Under the pieces are notes generated by a model. That model did no database searches. It worked only from the letters and a program-made list of their open reading frames with translations, and was not told the DNA's origin. Made by a program: the position numbers and the translations under genes. A DNA stretch of 64,000 bases from Hyaloperonospora brassicae (lineage: Eukaryota > Oomycota > Peronosporomycetes > Peronosporales > Peronosporaceae), in assembly GCA_947650285.1 (NCBI GenBank), contig CANTFL010001332.1:868001-932000 (forward strand). Direction: 5' to 3'. Within the stretch, counting starts at the first letter, position 1; each line of letters starts with the position of its first letter. Positions 14,758-25,137 of the stretch are shown here, one piece after another.

Positions 14758-17707
14758 TTATCGATATTGATATTTAGGAAATACATGGTGCCAGATTCGG
14801 TCGGAAACATGTGAAATGTCCATTAAAAACTTTTGAAACATCCTCTCAAAGCCTAACAAATATCCAGGTAGTTGCAGTGTTTGACATCGGTGAAGTCGCT
14901 CTGAGTCGGATGAGTAGCTCTCCATAAGTCGATGAAGCCAACTCGGATCTGCTAATCGAGCAATTCTGGACGACCTGACGCCGTACAAATCGACCCAAGC
15001 TCATCTAAAGAGGAATGGAGAGGAGTTTTGAAGTCGCCAAGAGCAAAATGATGACTCTTGTCGGGAAAAGATGGGTCAAAAAGATAAAATACCATCCGCG
15101 AGAGGCAGACAGCAACCTGATCGTATGGGACGTGAAAGAATAGACGTTATGTGCTGAGCGTCGCCGCAACAACGAGATATAGGTTGCCGGCAGAGACAGC
15201 GTCGGTAACGTAATCCGAAGCAATATCGAGTAATGAGTCTAAAAGGTAATTAACGCGGAAGACTGTACACCCTGTCTCTACCCCACGCCTAGATTATTTG
15301 AGTCTGTGTGTTGGTAAAAGAACGAAATTGCCGGCGAATCCCCGCGTTGTAGAAAGGTACCGATTGATCGTGTCTCACTAGATAAACTTGGTATGAAAGC
15401 GATCACAGAGCAAGTCGAGAATATTTGAGTGAAGAGATGGCGTGTAGCGCATTGAGTCCGTTGATGTTGACGGACATGCCAGTCAGCGACCAGTATAAAT
15501 TAGACAGCGCAAACAGTGGAGAATCGGACCCGGAATCGTAGTCCATGTTTTCATCGGAAGGCGCACGGATTACAGCTATCGAAGATTCCACACGAGGAGG
15601 GACGCTGGTATCAAACATGTCTAGAATGTCAGACTGGCAGAGCGCGTGAAGAAAGTTTTCCGACCACAGGAGGCACTCAGAATATAGAAGGCAGTCGAAA
15701 TCCTTCATACCAGTACCCACAGCAGTCTTTAAGGGGTCGTTGTAAATGCTGGCCGCATGTGTACAGAAAATAGATCGACCGCCGCATACGCTTGGACGAC
15801 CTACCTGGTCGGCATAGAGGAGTAAACGTCCGCCAATATGACCGTCGCACTAGGGCTAGCTTTGGAAAAGTCGACCTTAATACGGGGAGTGAACTGACGG
15901 GGACTTGTTGGACACGACCGGAAAGGCGCTTTAGGACCGCAAAACTGCGTGCTCCACCAAGAGCTGAGAGATCTCATCATTTACATCATGCAGAGCAAGG
16001 TCAATGCGTAAAGACGGAGCCGTGATGAAATCGAGGCGGCAGTGTTGGTCACCAATAGAAATAAAGTCCACCCGAGCCACGTCCGCCAAACGACGGAAGC
16101 AAGAGCGCTTCATCTTGGTCTAGCTAATGGTAAGAAGAGAACGCGCCTACATGAGCTGGCACTTTGCAAGTGATGCCTCGATGGTGACATCACCATCGAG
16201 GCAACAGTAGCTGAGCCATAAAGAAAGACGTCGAAGTCTACGTCTGATCAATGACCTGCGAAGGACAGCTCAAAGTCGGTAGGAGGAGCAGGAATACCAA
16301 AGATCATCCTGCCGTCCTCCAGCAAAGTATTATCACAGCCGATTGCCTAGATCGGCAGGCGAGAGACGGTGTTGTCGCAATAGACCGGGTGGCGGGTTTC
16401 CTTTTACCAGAGAAGGAAAGGGTATCAGTTGGGCCAAGTTAAGCCGGAAGTAACCCGATTCCGCCCCCTCCAGCAGAACCTGACCTACAAAAAATTCCGA
16501 CGCAGTTATCGCTACTTTCGCAGTGGAAGGCGGCGCGCTATCTGAAGTTGCGACGGGGAATGCCAGGTCGGCGTCCCTCTACTTAAACAAGGCAGTACGA
16601 CGTGTCTCAGTCGCGTCACGGCGCTCTCGATCGCGCTCGACGAGCAAAGAGGGCTTCGTGGTGAGAAGGCGTTGATTATGATAAACAATTGCCGGTTCAT
16701 CGGACCTCTCCCCTCATATTTTGCGGCTAATAGGCCCGTCAGATAAAAACAGCGCAGATGGTCACTTGTATCGATTGCGCTAGATAGTGCGGTTAAGCGA
16801 GATTATGCCATTGATCTTGTGGGTCGCCGTAATTATAACATGAAGTCCCTGTCTTGCGTAGAAGTCAAAGATGGCATAACCGTCCACTTTCGATGGGACA
16901 CGAGTGAGGTTGAGGGTGCAAAGACGTTCGTACATGTTATATTTTTTGATAATTGCGTCGTCACAAAAATGCGAGTCGTCGAGTCTCTAATCTTGACGGC
17001 CACATCGCGAGAGTAACACGTGGGCTGGCTCCCCTTAATTGGAATCCTGATGAAGTCGCAGATAGTTGGAAGTGGTCTCATATTAAGCGTGGTATGATCC
17101 TCCGTGCGGATAAAAAGCATGATCCCATATTGTAGAGCGGATGCAGCTACCGCGTCACAGGGCGTAAAGAGCTTGATCATTTCCGAGCCGGCAATGCGCA
17201 TCCGTTGGAGTTCTCGCGTTACGATAGCACGAAAAATCGAGACGTACACCTGATTAGCAGCTGCCTCTTCCAACGCTTTCAGAGCGTCTCTGTAGCGACG
17301 TAAAGCTCAACGCGAGGAAAAGGCTGCTCCGCAGAGGAAGCAACCAAAACGACGATCCGAATCGACAATAGAGGGGTAGGAGCGGCAGGGGAGACGATCC
17401 AACGAGGAGAAAGCCGATGTGAAAGGGGCGCCAGCTGGTGGACGGCTTTTAGACGGTATGGCGAGGAGGTAGAAACAAGAGCAAAGAGACGAAGACGTAG
17501 AAGCGCTACCAGAATTGATCGACGAAAACGAATAGGCGTGACGGAGGACGTAGAGACAAGTCCAATAAAGCGAATGATTTGACGATCCGCAGAAAGAAGG
17601 AGCGTAGAGAAGTGGTAGCGAAAAGTAATGAGAGCGATGTATATGCTACTTGCGCTCGACGAGGTGAATTCGGATCTGTAAGGCAAGTATGGTTGAATTC
17701 GTCTCAT
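14758..17707 (-). other. Unassigned minus-strand open frames, possible decayed transposon
   Basis: A series of minus-strand frames runs leftwards: 17,707-17,279 (142 codons), 17,273-16,833 (146 codons, beginning six bases after the previous one ends), 16,113-15,931, 15,720-15,403 (105 codons) and 14,988-14,758. Their composition is more GC-rich than the surroundings and the frames follow one another on one strand, as expected for a decayed multi-domain element. I see no reverse transcriptase, integrase or transposase signature, so the class stays open; a non-LTR element is one option. The tRNA-like sequence at 17,789-17,860 lies about 80 bp upstream on the same strand. Confidence 0.3.
16174..16203. 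repeat. Perfect 13-bp inverted repeat with a four-base loop
   Basis: Bases 16,174-16,186 are the exact reverse complement of 16,191-16,203, with ACAT between them. It lies in the unassigned block and is not followed by a T-run, so it does not look like a simple terminator. Confidence 0.8.
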
Positions 17708-17788
17708 TATACTGATTTAGACATCATCGGCCAGGGGTCATTCGATTGAATAGTTCGGCTATTCGTCGATTCCGAATTACTCGATTTT

Positions 17789-17860
17789 TGTCCCCGGGAG
17801 GACTCGAACAGGCAATGAGAGTCTTTAATGTTAGCGAACTAAACCACTACACCAGGGGAC
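17789..17860 (-). tRNA. tRNA-like sequence (pseudogene or SINE head)
   Basis: On the minus strand a 72-base sequence begins GTCCCC and ends GGGGAC plus A, so the acceptor arm closes over six pairs. It contains an A box (TGGTGTAGTGG) and a B box (TGTTCGAGTCC, one change from GGTTCGANTCC) with 33 bases between them, the spacing of a type I tRNA gene. The anticodon arm does not fold into a normal five-pair stem and the T stem is poor, so I do not assign an anticodon and think a functional tRNA unlikely. A tRNA-derived SINE, or an internal pol III promoter of the minus-strand block that follows, are the alternatives. Confidence 0.5.
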
Positions 17861-18426
17861 CACCCCGTAAAGCAAGAATGGTGCTAGCAGATTTCCTAAT
17901 TGTAGCTTTAAGATCGAAAAATAAAGTTGCAATTAACAAATTTGTACTGGATATTCGGCATCTTTGGTAACTTAATATTTATCTTCAGAAGTAAAGCTTT
18001 TGATAATGCGAGGCACACTTGTCAGTATGCGTTTCTGTCACAAAGTTGGATGCTAGTGGTCTTGCACCAATTACAATAAAAACACATATATGCTAAAAAT
18101 TAGACGTGATGTCGCTAAATCTACATTTTTATCACAAGAAGAGAAGTCATGACTTTTGTGTTCGATTTCGTTGGTTTGCGCACCAGAGTAACGATTAATT
18201 AGAGCAGGTAAATATTCAGCTTTTAGCGTCCAAGAAAAAAATCTTTAATCACTGGAATATGGGCGTTGGCATAAGCCTTTATCAAGGATAATTTCTTTAA
18301 ACAAAGAACTATTGCGAAGGAGCAACTGCATGACAAATCATGTGAAGGTTTGCAAACCCGTAAGCTCCCGATTGGTAGGCGGGTGTCGTATCCATTATTC
18401 CACGGATAGGATTGAATATAGTGTAT
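17861..18426. other. Intergenic, nothing recognised
   Basis: AT-rich sequence between the tRNA-like element and the left LTR of the copia relic. I see no gene or repeat. Confidence 0.5.
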
Positions 18427-18590
18427 CACGTTTCTTTCTGACTGTCGGACTCGACAGCGAGTGACTAGTGACTTTAAGGCTTGTTCGACCAGTTGGTTGG
18501 TGATATATAGGTTCGGCAGAAGTCAGGACGGCTAAGAGAAGTCTACCTGAAAGCGGTCCTCCTGTGATAAATGTACGTTGCATACAAGTA
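18427..18590 (+). repeat. Left LTR of the copia relic (aligned part)
   Basis: 18,427-18,545 aligns with 32,393-32,510: both begin CACGT(t/c)TCT(t/a)TCTGACT, share CGACCAGTTG, and share GGCAGAAGTCA followed by GACGG. Substitutions and small indels make them an old pair. The outer and inner LTR ends are not resolved. Confidence 0.65.
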
Positions 18591-21500
18591 TCATACGGCA
18601 GCTTTTTCCTCCAACTATAAGAGATCTAAAGATGTTAGGTTACAAGCCCCAAGATTATGGTCTTATACGGGTGTGGTTAATTATTAAGATGAGCTGAAAT
18701 TGAGGTGGTTTTGGAGGCGTGACCGGTAGTGGTGGCGGAGTAAATCAATCATCATGTCGAAAAATGCAAAGAATCAGTTAATCGACTCACTTTGAAGGAG
18801 TTTTTAAGACGTATAGCGCGGAGCTGGAACTGAAACTTGGACAACGAGAACTATTAGATGCTGTTGTCGAATCAGAGACTTGACAAGCCCCGGACCAAGC
18901 ATTGCAGAATCAGTTCGATGTTAAAGACTGATCTTACTGTACTAAAAATTTAAATGGAATACGCGGGTGTCAGAATGATGATGCACCGAAATTGTGTTCG
19001 ATGGCCACAACAGCTGAGAATTGGGATTTGATGTTGGCTAATAAGTCTCAACTCGAAATCTCTTATGCATTACTGTTGCGGCGATAGTTGATTTAGCACT
19101 CACATAGCCATGATAAATCTGTGGTGGAGGTTTTAAACAAGAATGGAACGTTGCGGCAGCAACTTCAAAACATGGTCACATATCAAATCATTACGGAAGC
19201 AGGGTGGCACATCTTCTTTTGATTCATAATAGAATATACATATAAACTTGGTTGTACATAACGATCGACCGACACAACAAGGACATTCACCTACATTACA
19301 TCAATTCACAAACGCGCTGCACTCACGTGACAAGCACGATAAATTGGTGAGCAAAGCTCCCGCTCTTCTGAACGTAGTATCAAAACCGCGGCGATAGTTG
19401 TCGAACACTGACACTATTCTCAAAAAAAAAGATGTTGCCAAGAAGATAAAAAAAACCTAAATGCTTTCATTGTAACAAGAAGAGTCATTTCGCCGGGACT
19501 GTTGACACTATAAAGCACCAGAATTTGTTATAATACATCAGTAAAATCCTTCCAGACAAAAAAAGATGACAAGAAGCGCAAAATGGATGATGTGCAAAGT
19601 TCATCGGGCTTTACCCTGGATTTTATGATGATAATCTACACATAAACAGTAGCGATACAGACTGTGAAATTAAAATCCGCTTCGCTCGTTGGGATTACCA
19701 CCAAGCACATGCGTGCTAAAGTGTCTCAGGAGTGATAACTGAAATGTGGCAGCACTTCGTACGTATCTATTACGCGCAAAATTTTCCTCGTTAGCAAAAA
19801 ATCCGAAGCCTGCTTTATAGTATGGACTGGTGCGAAGGCAAGAGAAACAATGTATAGATTGTTGCTACTAAACTACTCAGATGACGTAAACCAAACATTA
19901 TTAATGCAGCTGCATGAATTAAGGTACTAGCCAAAAAGATCAATAACGTTATAGATCATGGTCGAGTGAAACAGAGCAAATGGGTCTACTCATCTATATC
20001 ACCACTTGTGACCGCGAGAAGGCTACGGTGGATCGAGTAGCAGAGCAATAAGAGTTCATAGAAAACGAAGAGTGCTACTAGCTGCAATCTTAGGATATTT
20101 CGGTTAATGATGATGATCAAGCTATAGTGAAATTTAACACGAAATGAGGTCCGCTTATGGTTTGACATGAACGCTTGGACCATCTTAATATGTCGCCACT
20201 AAAACACATACTTGACTTAAAGTTGTTCAGAATAGATAAATACACCTAAAGAGCTACTAATTCAAAAGTCCACGCGTTAAAGATGCATGACGACTAAGAG
20301 ATAACGAATGTCGGACAAGGCCAACACAACAATAAAGCTTACATGAGTATTTCGTAGTGTCAACTACAAGCGACTAAAGTCAGATGTCTATGATATGGGA
20401 AAACGTTACCAGGATTTTTACATAACCGCTATTTTGAGCTGCTTCAGGATAAAGGATCACGATTGAAGTGGTATTATTTGCTGAAAAGAAGCGAAACAAC
20501 GGAGGCAACAACACTTGACTGATCACAGAGCTTTTGGCACAAATCGATTGTATTTTTATTGTTACAAGCATATTGGAGGAGAGTCCATTAATGCTGATAT
20601 TAAAGCATTTATTTTGGCAACGTATTTTCTGGTTTATATTCACGAATCATCACACACTAGTCAAAAATTCACTAGTAGGAAAACTCAACGGTGTACTGGT
20701 GTACACGATACAACCCGCTAGCATGATGGGGATCTTTCGATGCAAATTTAGTTATATTTACAATAATATGGTGTCGACATCGACAATTTGAGTGCGACGA
20801 GATGAATGCATGGATGTAAAAAGATTGATTGGAAATGTTGCTCGGGTATAACCCGGATGTAAGTAAGATTAAGATATGCGGACTAGTTATATTTCGCCGA
20901 AGGAGAAGAGAATCACGGAATTAAGTGATAAGGCCGATCTAGGAATACTACTACTTTAGATCCACATAAGTGAGAACCGGATATATACTGCATCGTAGAC
21001 CCGGCCATAAGTTAGAGACTCTAGACATATAGTTACGGAAGGACAGTGCAGTGAGCAAGATGTATGATTTTCTGATAGAACAGCGCAGAATGCATGACAA
21101 ACTTTCGATTGTTATTCTGCCATATGCATTCGTGAAAAGGAAGGTATGCGAGTTGGTGCAGCACACACAGTAAAAGCAGAACTACCTAAGGTCGTTACAG
21201 TAGGTGTCAGGTAACGGGCGGCTGAAAATGGCACGCATCTTTTATGTGGTTTGATATCGTCGAGTAGAGACGAGTTGGATGTGTGAGAGGTCAAATTTTA
21301 ATCGTACAAATGCGGGCGAAGATACAATGAGCAGCGATAGCTGAACGATCTAATTGTTACTGGGGTAATGTGGCGATCCCAAGATCTTTGTGACCCCAAC
21401 TCTCCACTGGCGCCCAGACGACCGACTATCGGAGGGGTGCTCCGTTTCCGTGTATTACGCTTCCTTCATCACCTTGTGAACACGTCGGTAGGGCAGCTCC

Positions 21501-22017
21501 ACTCTTTCAGGTACCTCTTGTCGATGCAAAACTCGACCGTGTTATCGATGACTTTGTGGGTGATCGTGTGAAAATTTTCACACGACCACGGGTATACTTG
21601 AAGGGTACTCAATATGAGTCACCATTTTTGAATAAGATATCCTTGTCCGATACGTATATACTTGACCCGCTTGAGCTTCTGATTACGTAAGCTGTCTCGA
21701 GATCTCGTGCCTTGTCCTTTAGAGTGTTTCTGCGTCTGATCGCGGTTGGGTGTTTGTCTTGAGAGCCCTTCATCCCCGGCCAAACAATCCATGTATATCA
21801 GTTGATTAAAGTATGCGGACTCCTGACGTCGGGTGGCCAGTAATTTCACCCGAAGGAGAAGTCGACACGTGTACAATCAAATTGAATTCTGTTCAATGTC
21901 TAACCAATCAACCCAGATCCACCGCTATGCTTATCAGAATGGGCTCAGGACCTGCTGTCTTCCCCTTGCACGACGTGGTCCACTTCATTTACTCTTCTGT
22001 TCGCGGTTTTCGAACCG

Positions 22018-22275
22018 CATGGTGTGAAACACATCCACCTGATCGTGATCGCGATCGCGTTCCTGATGGCGATTTATATCTAGATCGAGGTTTCGTGGTG
22101 TGTGACACACCCGCCTGATCGCGATCTCTATGTAAGTCGGAATCACGTGTTGTAGTACGCCCCCACTAGATCGAAATCGTTTTCCTGATCGTGACCGCGT
22201 ACTTGATCGCGACAATTTATCCGGATCGCGATTTCATGGTGTAATACTTATCTACCTGATCGTGATTGCGATCGA
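22018..22275. repeat. Degenerate GATCG-rich repeats
   Basis: Three imperfect copies of a motif of the form TGGTGT-N(8-10)-CCNCCTGATCG(T/C)GAT start near 22,020, 22,097 and 22,235, with many extra GATCGCGATC-like cores between them. The stretch is rich in the palindromes GATC and CGATCG. It has no coding capacity I can support. Confidence 0.55.
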
Positions 22276-23528
22276 CATTGCGAAATTGCTTTAACACTTT
22301 ACCATAGTACCGGGAAATGTTAATGCGTCATCTCGAGCCCATACACGCACAAGAATGTGGATATTGAAACGACAACCAGATACAAATATAGCGTACAAGG
22401 ATACGTAGGACGGAAAACGCGTGCGACGCAATTAAGTGTCAGGATGAGTGGGTATCAGCTGATGGATTCAAACAAAAATGGAAGAGGACTGACCACGGTT
22501 GAAGAGGACCTGTAATCATCTCAGAGTCAAGAGAGGAAGGTGGTCATCCAAGCTGATTTTGATGCTCTGTTGTTAAATGATACATATATTCTGGTCAATC
22601 GACCAGGAAGTAAATAGTTGAGAGCTTTAAAATACTTAAGTTCGCGGTAGGTGCTCCGTAATAAACGGTATGAGAACGACAAGATCTTGCAATACAACGC
22701 CATACGTATCATTCACGATTTTTTTACGTGCATGCTGGATTAGAATACAATACGACATACTCGCCTGTTGTCTGTTTACTGTCGATACTCTTGGTGATAC
22801 TGATTGCAATGTTTTCGCGTTTGAGTGAAAGTACATGGATGGAAAAAGCGCGTCTCTTAATAGCTGGTAGATTGATGTGACCATCTACGTAGCACAACCA
22901 ATGTACTTCGATAATGGGACTGGACTCGTATGTCTCATCAAGAAAGGTTAAAACGGTGTGAAGCAGGAGGAAAGGCTTGTAAAAACAATCGTTTTTGACA
23001 AGTTTAAAGGTTCAAGTGCTATACCGTGGGACGGTGTCACCTGATTGGCTGATTACCACACTACGTGACATGTGGGACCACGATGGAACGAAGAGAGACG
23101 GTCGACATGTGGCAAGATGTCACATGGGACTGTGAAAGACAGACGCCATGTGTGACTTGACATGATCAAGTTGTAGTTTCCGTTCCTGGTCATGCATATC
23201 GTAGTGTTGACGAAAATAGTTCTTGACACTCAACAAATTTCGCTTTTACTTCCTACATCTCTTGCACAAGTGCATACGACAAAAACCTTTGACTAACAAT
23301 GCTCTTGTATCATACTTCAAACGCTTGCTTGGTGGAATAAGGGTTCCATAATCGTGATCATTTGACGTGGAATAATCATATAACTATGTTAATATGTAGA
23401 TTGTTCTTGATACTATATATATGGTAGTGACATAAAGAATATAGGGTTTACAAGCAGCATCGATATTATAGTTGCAGGCTTACGTCTGGTTTCAAAGTAC
23501 GAGCTCTTAGAGGTTGCTGTGTCTATGC

Positions 23529-23919
23529 TGTAACGGGGCAGCCCGTTACATGGAATTGTCGCTTTAAAGAAAGTGACAATAAAGAATATTAAGATGGATA
23601 TTCTTTAAACAATATCACCAAAGTAGTGATATTGAAGGGTCGACCAAAGGGTCTGTTCATTGGTTGATATCGTGATGATATCAACCCACCAATCGCCGCA
23701 AGACGCGCGCAATGAGTGGTGACGAGACGTCACCATACACTCAGTTATATTAGCATAATTAAGTTAAGTCAAACAGAGAGACAGTAGTTAAAAGACTTAA
23801 TTATATTGATATAACAGTTCTGCTTTTACCTTACCTACGCTTCCTCGCTTGCATTGTGTCCGTCTGTCGGGGCACCGATACCCTTGCGTTAAGTTCACGC
23901 AAGGGTGTGCCCCGTTACA
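23529..23919 (+). repeat. 5' LTR of the Ty3/gypsy element
   Basis: 391 bp from TGTAACGGGG to CCCCGTTACA; the two ends are perfect 10-bp inverted repeats. The first 22 bases form a stem of nine pairs by themselves (23,529-23,550). Further stems lie at 23,581-23,606 (9 bp), 23,611-23,633 (8 bp), 23,662-23,686 (10 bp) and a compound stem at 23,869-23,913 just before the LTR end. Confidence 0.95.
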
Positions 23920-23921
23920 CC

Positions 23922-23940
23922 TGGTAGCACTTTGTAGTCC
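23922..23940 (+). promoter_or_regulatory. Candidate primer-binding site
   Basis: TGGTAGCACTTTGTAG begins two bases after the LTR end. A tRNA primer-binding site normally starts with TGG at this place, being complementary to the CCA tail. I cannot name the tRNA from this sequence alone. Confidence 0.5.
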
Positions 23941-23963
23941 TTCCAAGGACCACAACATCCAAC

Positions 23964-25118
23964 ATGAACATGTTGGATGATGAAGAAACCTTTCACGCCA
24001 CGCGTAAAGGGTTTACCCATTTGAGTGACATCGAATGGGGTGCGGTAGAACGAATGAGTTCTACCGTAGGCGAACTCGCCATTAGCGCCATGTTGGAGTC
24101 TCTAGACAGAGACCAACAGCATGCCGCTATAGCCAAGTTCATTCAAAATGAACTTGTCGCCGAAAGGGAGAAAGTAGCCTTGCTTCACCAGCAAGGCTCT
24201 CAACAGGCCGAGCAGTTGAGAGAACTCGGTGCTCAACAGACAGAGCTGTTGAGACAGCAGCAATTCCATGCTGCTGTGGGCGGGACGGCGCATGCGCGTC
24301 GTCCGGGAGTCATGAAAGTTGACATCTTTAAGTACAGTGGAGTCCCGGAGGACTCCCTGTTACTATGGTTTGTCGAACTCGACAGAGCCCTAAGGGCTCG
24401 TCGCGTCGAAGATGAGCAAATGAAACTCACATTTGCTCAGACCCACTTGGCAGGGCGTGCCAAAACTTGGTCCTTGGGGCTCGAGAGTAGCGACCCAAAT
24501 GTGTTTATGTCGCTAGATGACTTCAAGTCCCGGCTCAAACAAACGTTTGAGCCGCCACGGGCTGAGTTCAGGGCTCGTTCAGAGCTCCTGAAACTCAAGC
24601 AGGGTAAGCGTGATGTGCACGCTTACGCACAACATATACGACTCCTTGCGAGTAATATAACTGCCAACCCAGTTCATGAACACACGTTGATTACGGTGTT
24701 CATGCAAGGGCTCGCAGAAGGGCCCGTCAGGAGCCAAATGTTCCGCCTTGAGCTGAATACGCTTGAAGAAGCGATATCAGCGGCGGAACAGGAAGACTTT
24801 AGCATGAGACAGGCTCATGCTAGCTCAAACTCTTATCGTCCACCGAGACGACAAGAGATCGGAGGTCCAGAACCAATGGACCTCTGCTATGTTGAGATCG
24901 AGAGACCTCGTTCTTCAAACAACAAGCGATTGCAGAGGTGCAATCGCTGTCAGAAGTTAGGGCAATACACATACGAGTGTAGTGCTTCACGCCCAGTACC
25001 AAACAGTACTGAGCGAAATGGACGACCATTTTCCAAGAAGGGCAATGGGTGTGGGTCCAGCGCTGTTTCGAAGCGGCAACAGCGAGACGGACCTTCAAAA
25101 AATGGTCGGGGTCAGTAG
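23964..25118 (+). CDS. Ty3/gypsy Gag polyprotein
   Basis: 384 codons, intact. Gag forms the virus-like particle that packages the element RNA. The first ATG 45 bases after the LTR is used; a second in-frame ATG two codons later is also possible. An N-terminal Gln/Glu-rich helical part (residues about 50-105) is followed by a retrotransposon-gag type capsid region (about 115-280) with the family-typical W-F/L spacing, a basic Arg-rich tail and a zinc-knuckle remnant CNRCQKLGQYTYEC at about residues 328-341. In this knuckle the histidine of CCHC is a glutamine, so zinc binding may be impaired. The stop codon (25,116-25,118) lies inside a hairpin downstream of a slippery heptamer, so pol is probably made by -1 frameshifting. 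Confidence 0.9.
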   Translation: MNMLDDEETFHATRKGFTHLSDIEWGAVERMSSTVGELAISAMLESLDRDQQHAAIAKFIQNELVAEREKVALLHQQGSQQAEQLRELGAQQTELLRQQQFHAAVGGTAHARRPGVMKVDIFKYSGVPEDSLLLWFVELDRALRARRVEDEQMKLTFAQTHLAGRAKTWSLGLESSDPNVFMSLDDFKSRLKQTFEPPRAEFRARSELLKLKQGKRDVHAYAQHIRLLASNITANPVHEHTLITVFMQGLAEGPVRSQMFRLELNTLEEAISAAEQEDFSMRQAHASSNSYRPPRRQEIGGPEPMDLCYVEIERPRSSNNKRLQRCNRCQKLGQYTYECSASRPVPNSTERNGRPFSKKGNGCGSSAVSKRQQRDGPSKNGRGQ

Positions 25119-25137
25119 GGGCGGAGCGCCCTACTGA
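25097..25137 (+). promoter_or_regulatory. -1 programmed ribosomal frameshift signal (gag/pol)
   Basis: A slippery heptamer A-AAA-AAT lies at 25,097-25,103 with exactly the right gag phase (codons 25,098-25,100 and 25,101-25,103). It is followed by an eight-base spacer and a nine-pair stem: 25,112-25,120 pairs with 25,129-25,137, and two more pairs form past a single bulge. The gag stop codon is within the 5' arm. Pol is in the -1 frame relative to gag and is open on both sides of this site. Heptamer, phase, spacer and stem all fit the known eukaryotic -1 signal; function is inferred. Confidence 0.85.

Larger units (their letters stand above)
18427..23528 (+). mobile_element. Ty1/copia relic, left part (interrupted by the gypsy insertion)
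   Basis: A decayed Ty1/copia element read on the plus strand. In order: left LTR (from about 18,427); a gag zinc-knuckle remnant at 19,462-19,500 (C-X2-C-X4-H present, last Cys reached only in a shifted frame); the GAG_pre-integrase motif HERLDHLNMS at 20,166; and reverse transcriptase residues IYVAQPMYFDNGTGLVCLIKKG at 22,880-22,945. A possible protease active-site remnant lies near 19,825. All frames are broken. 20.9-22.3 kb contains sequence I cannot fit to copia and may be a further insertion. The rest of the element continues at 31,492 after the gypsy element. Confidence 0.75.

Noticed and set aside
16174..16203. Rho-independent terminator
   Set aside because: No T-run follows and the genome is eukaryotic.
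17789..17860. Functional tRNA gene
   Set aside because: The A and B boxes are good but the anticodon arm does not pair and the T stem is poor.
22018..22275. CRISPR-like array
   Set aside because: The units are degenerate, unequally spaced and in a eukaryotic transposon relic.
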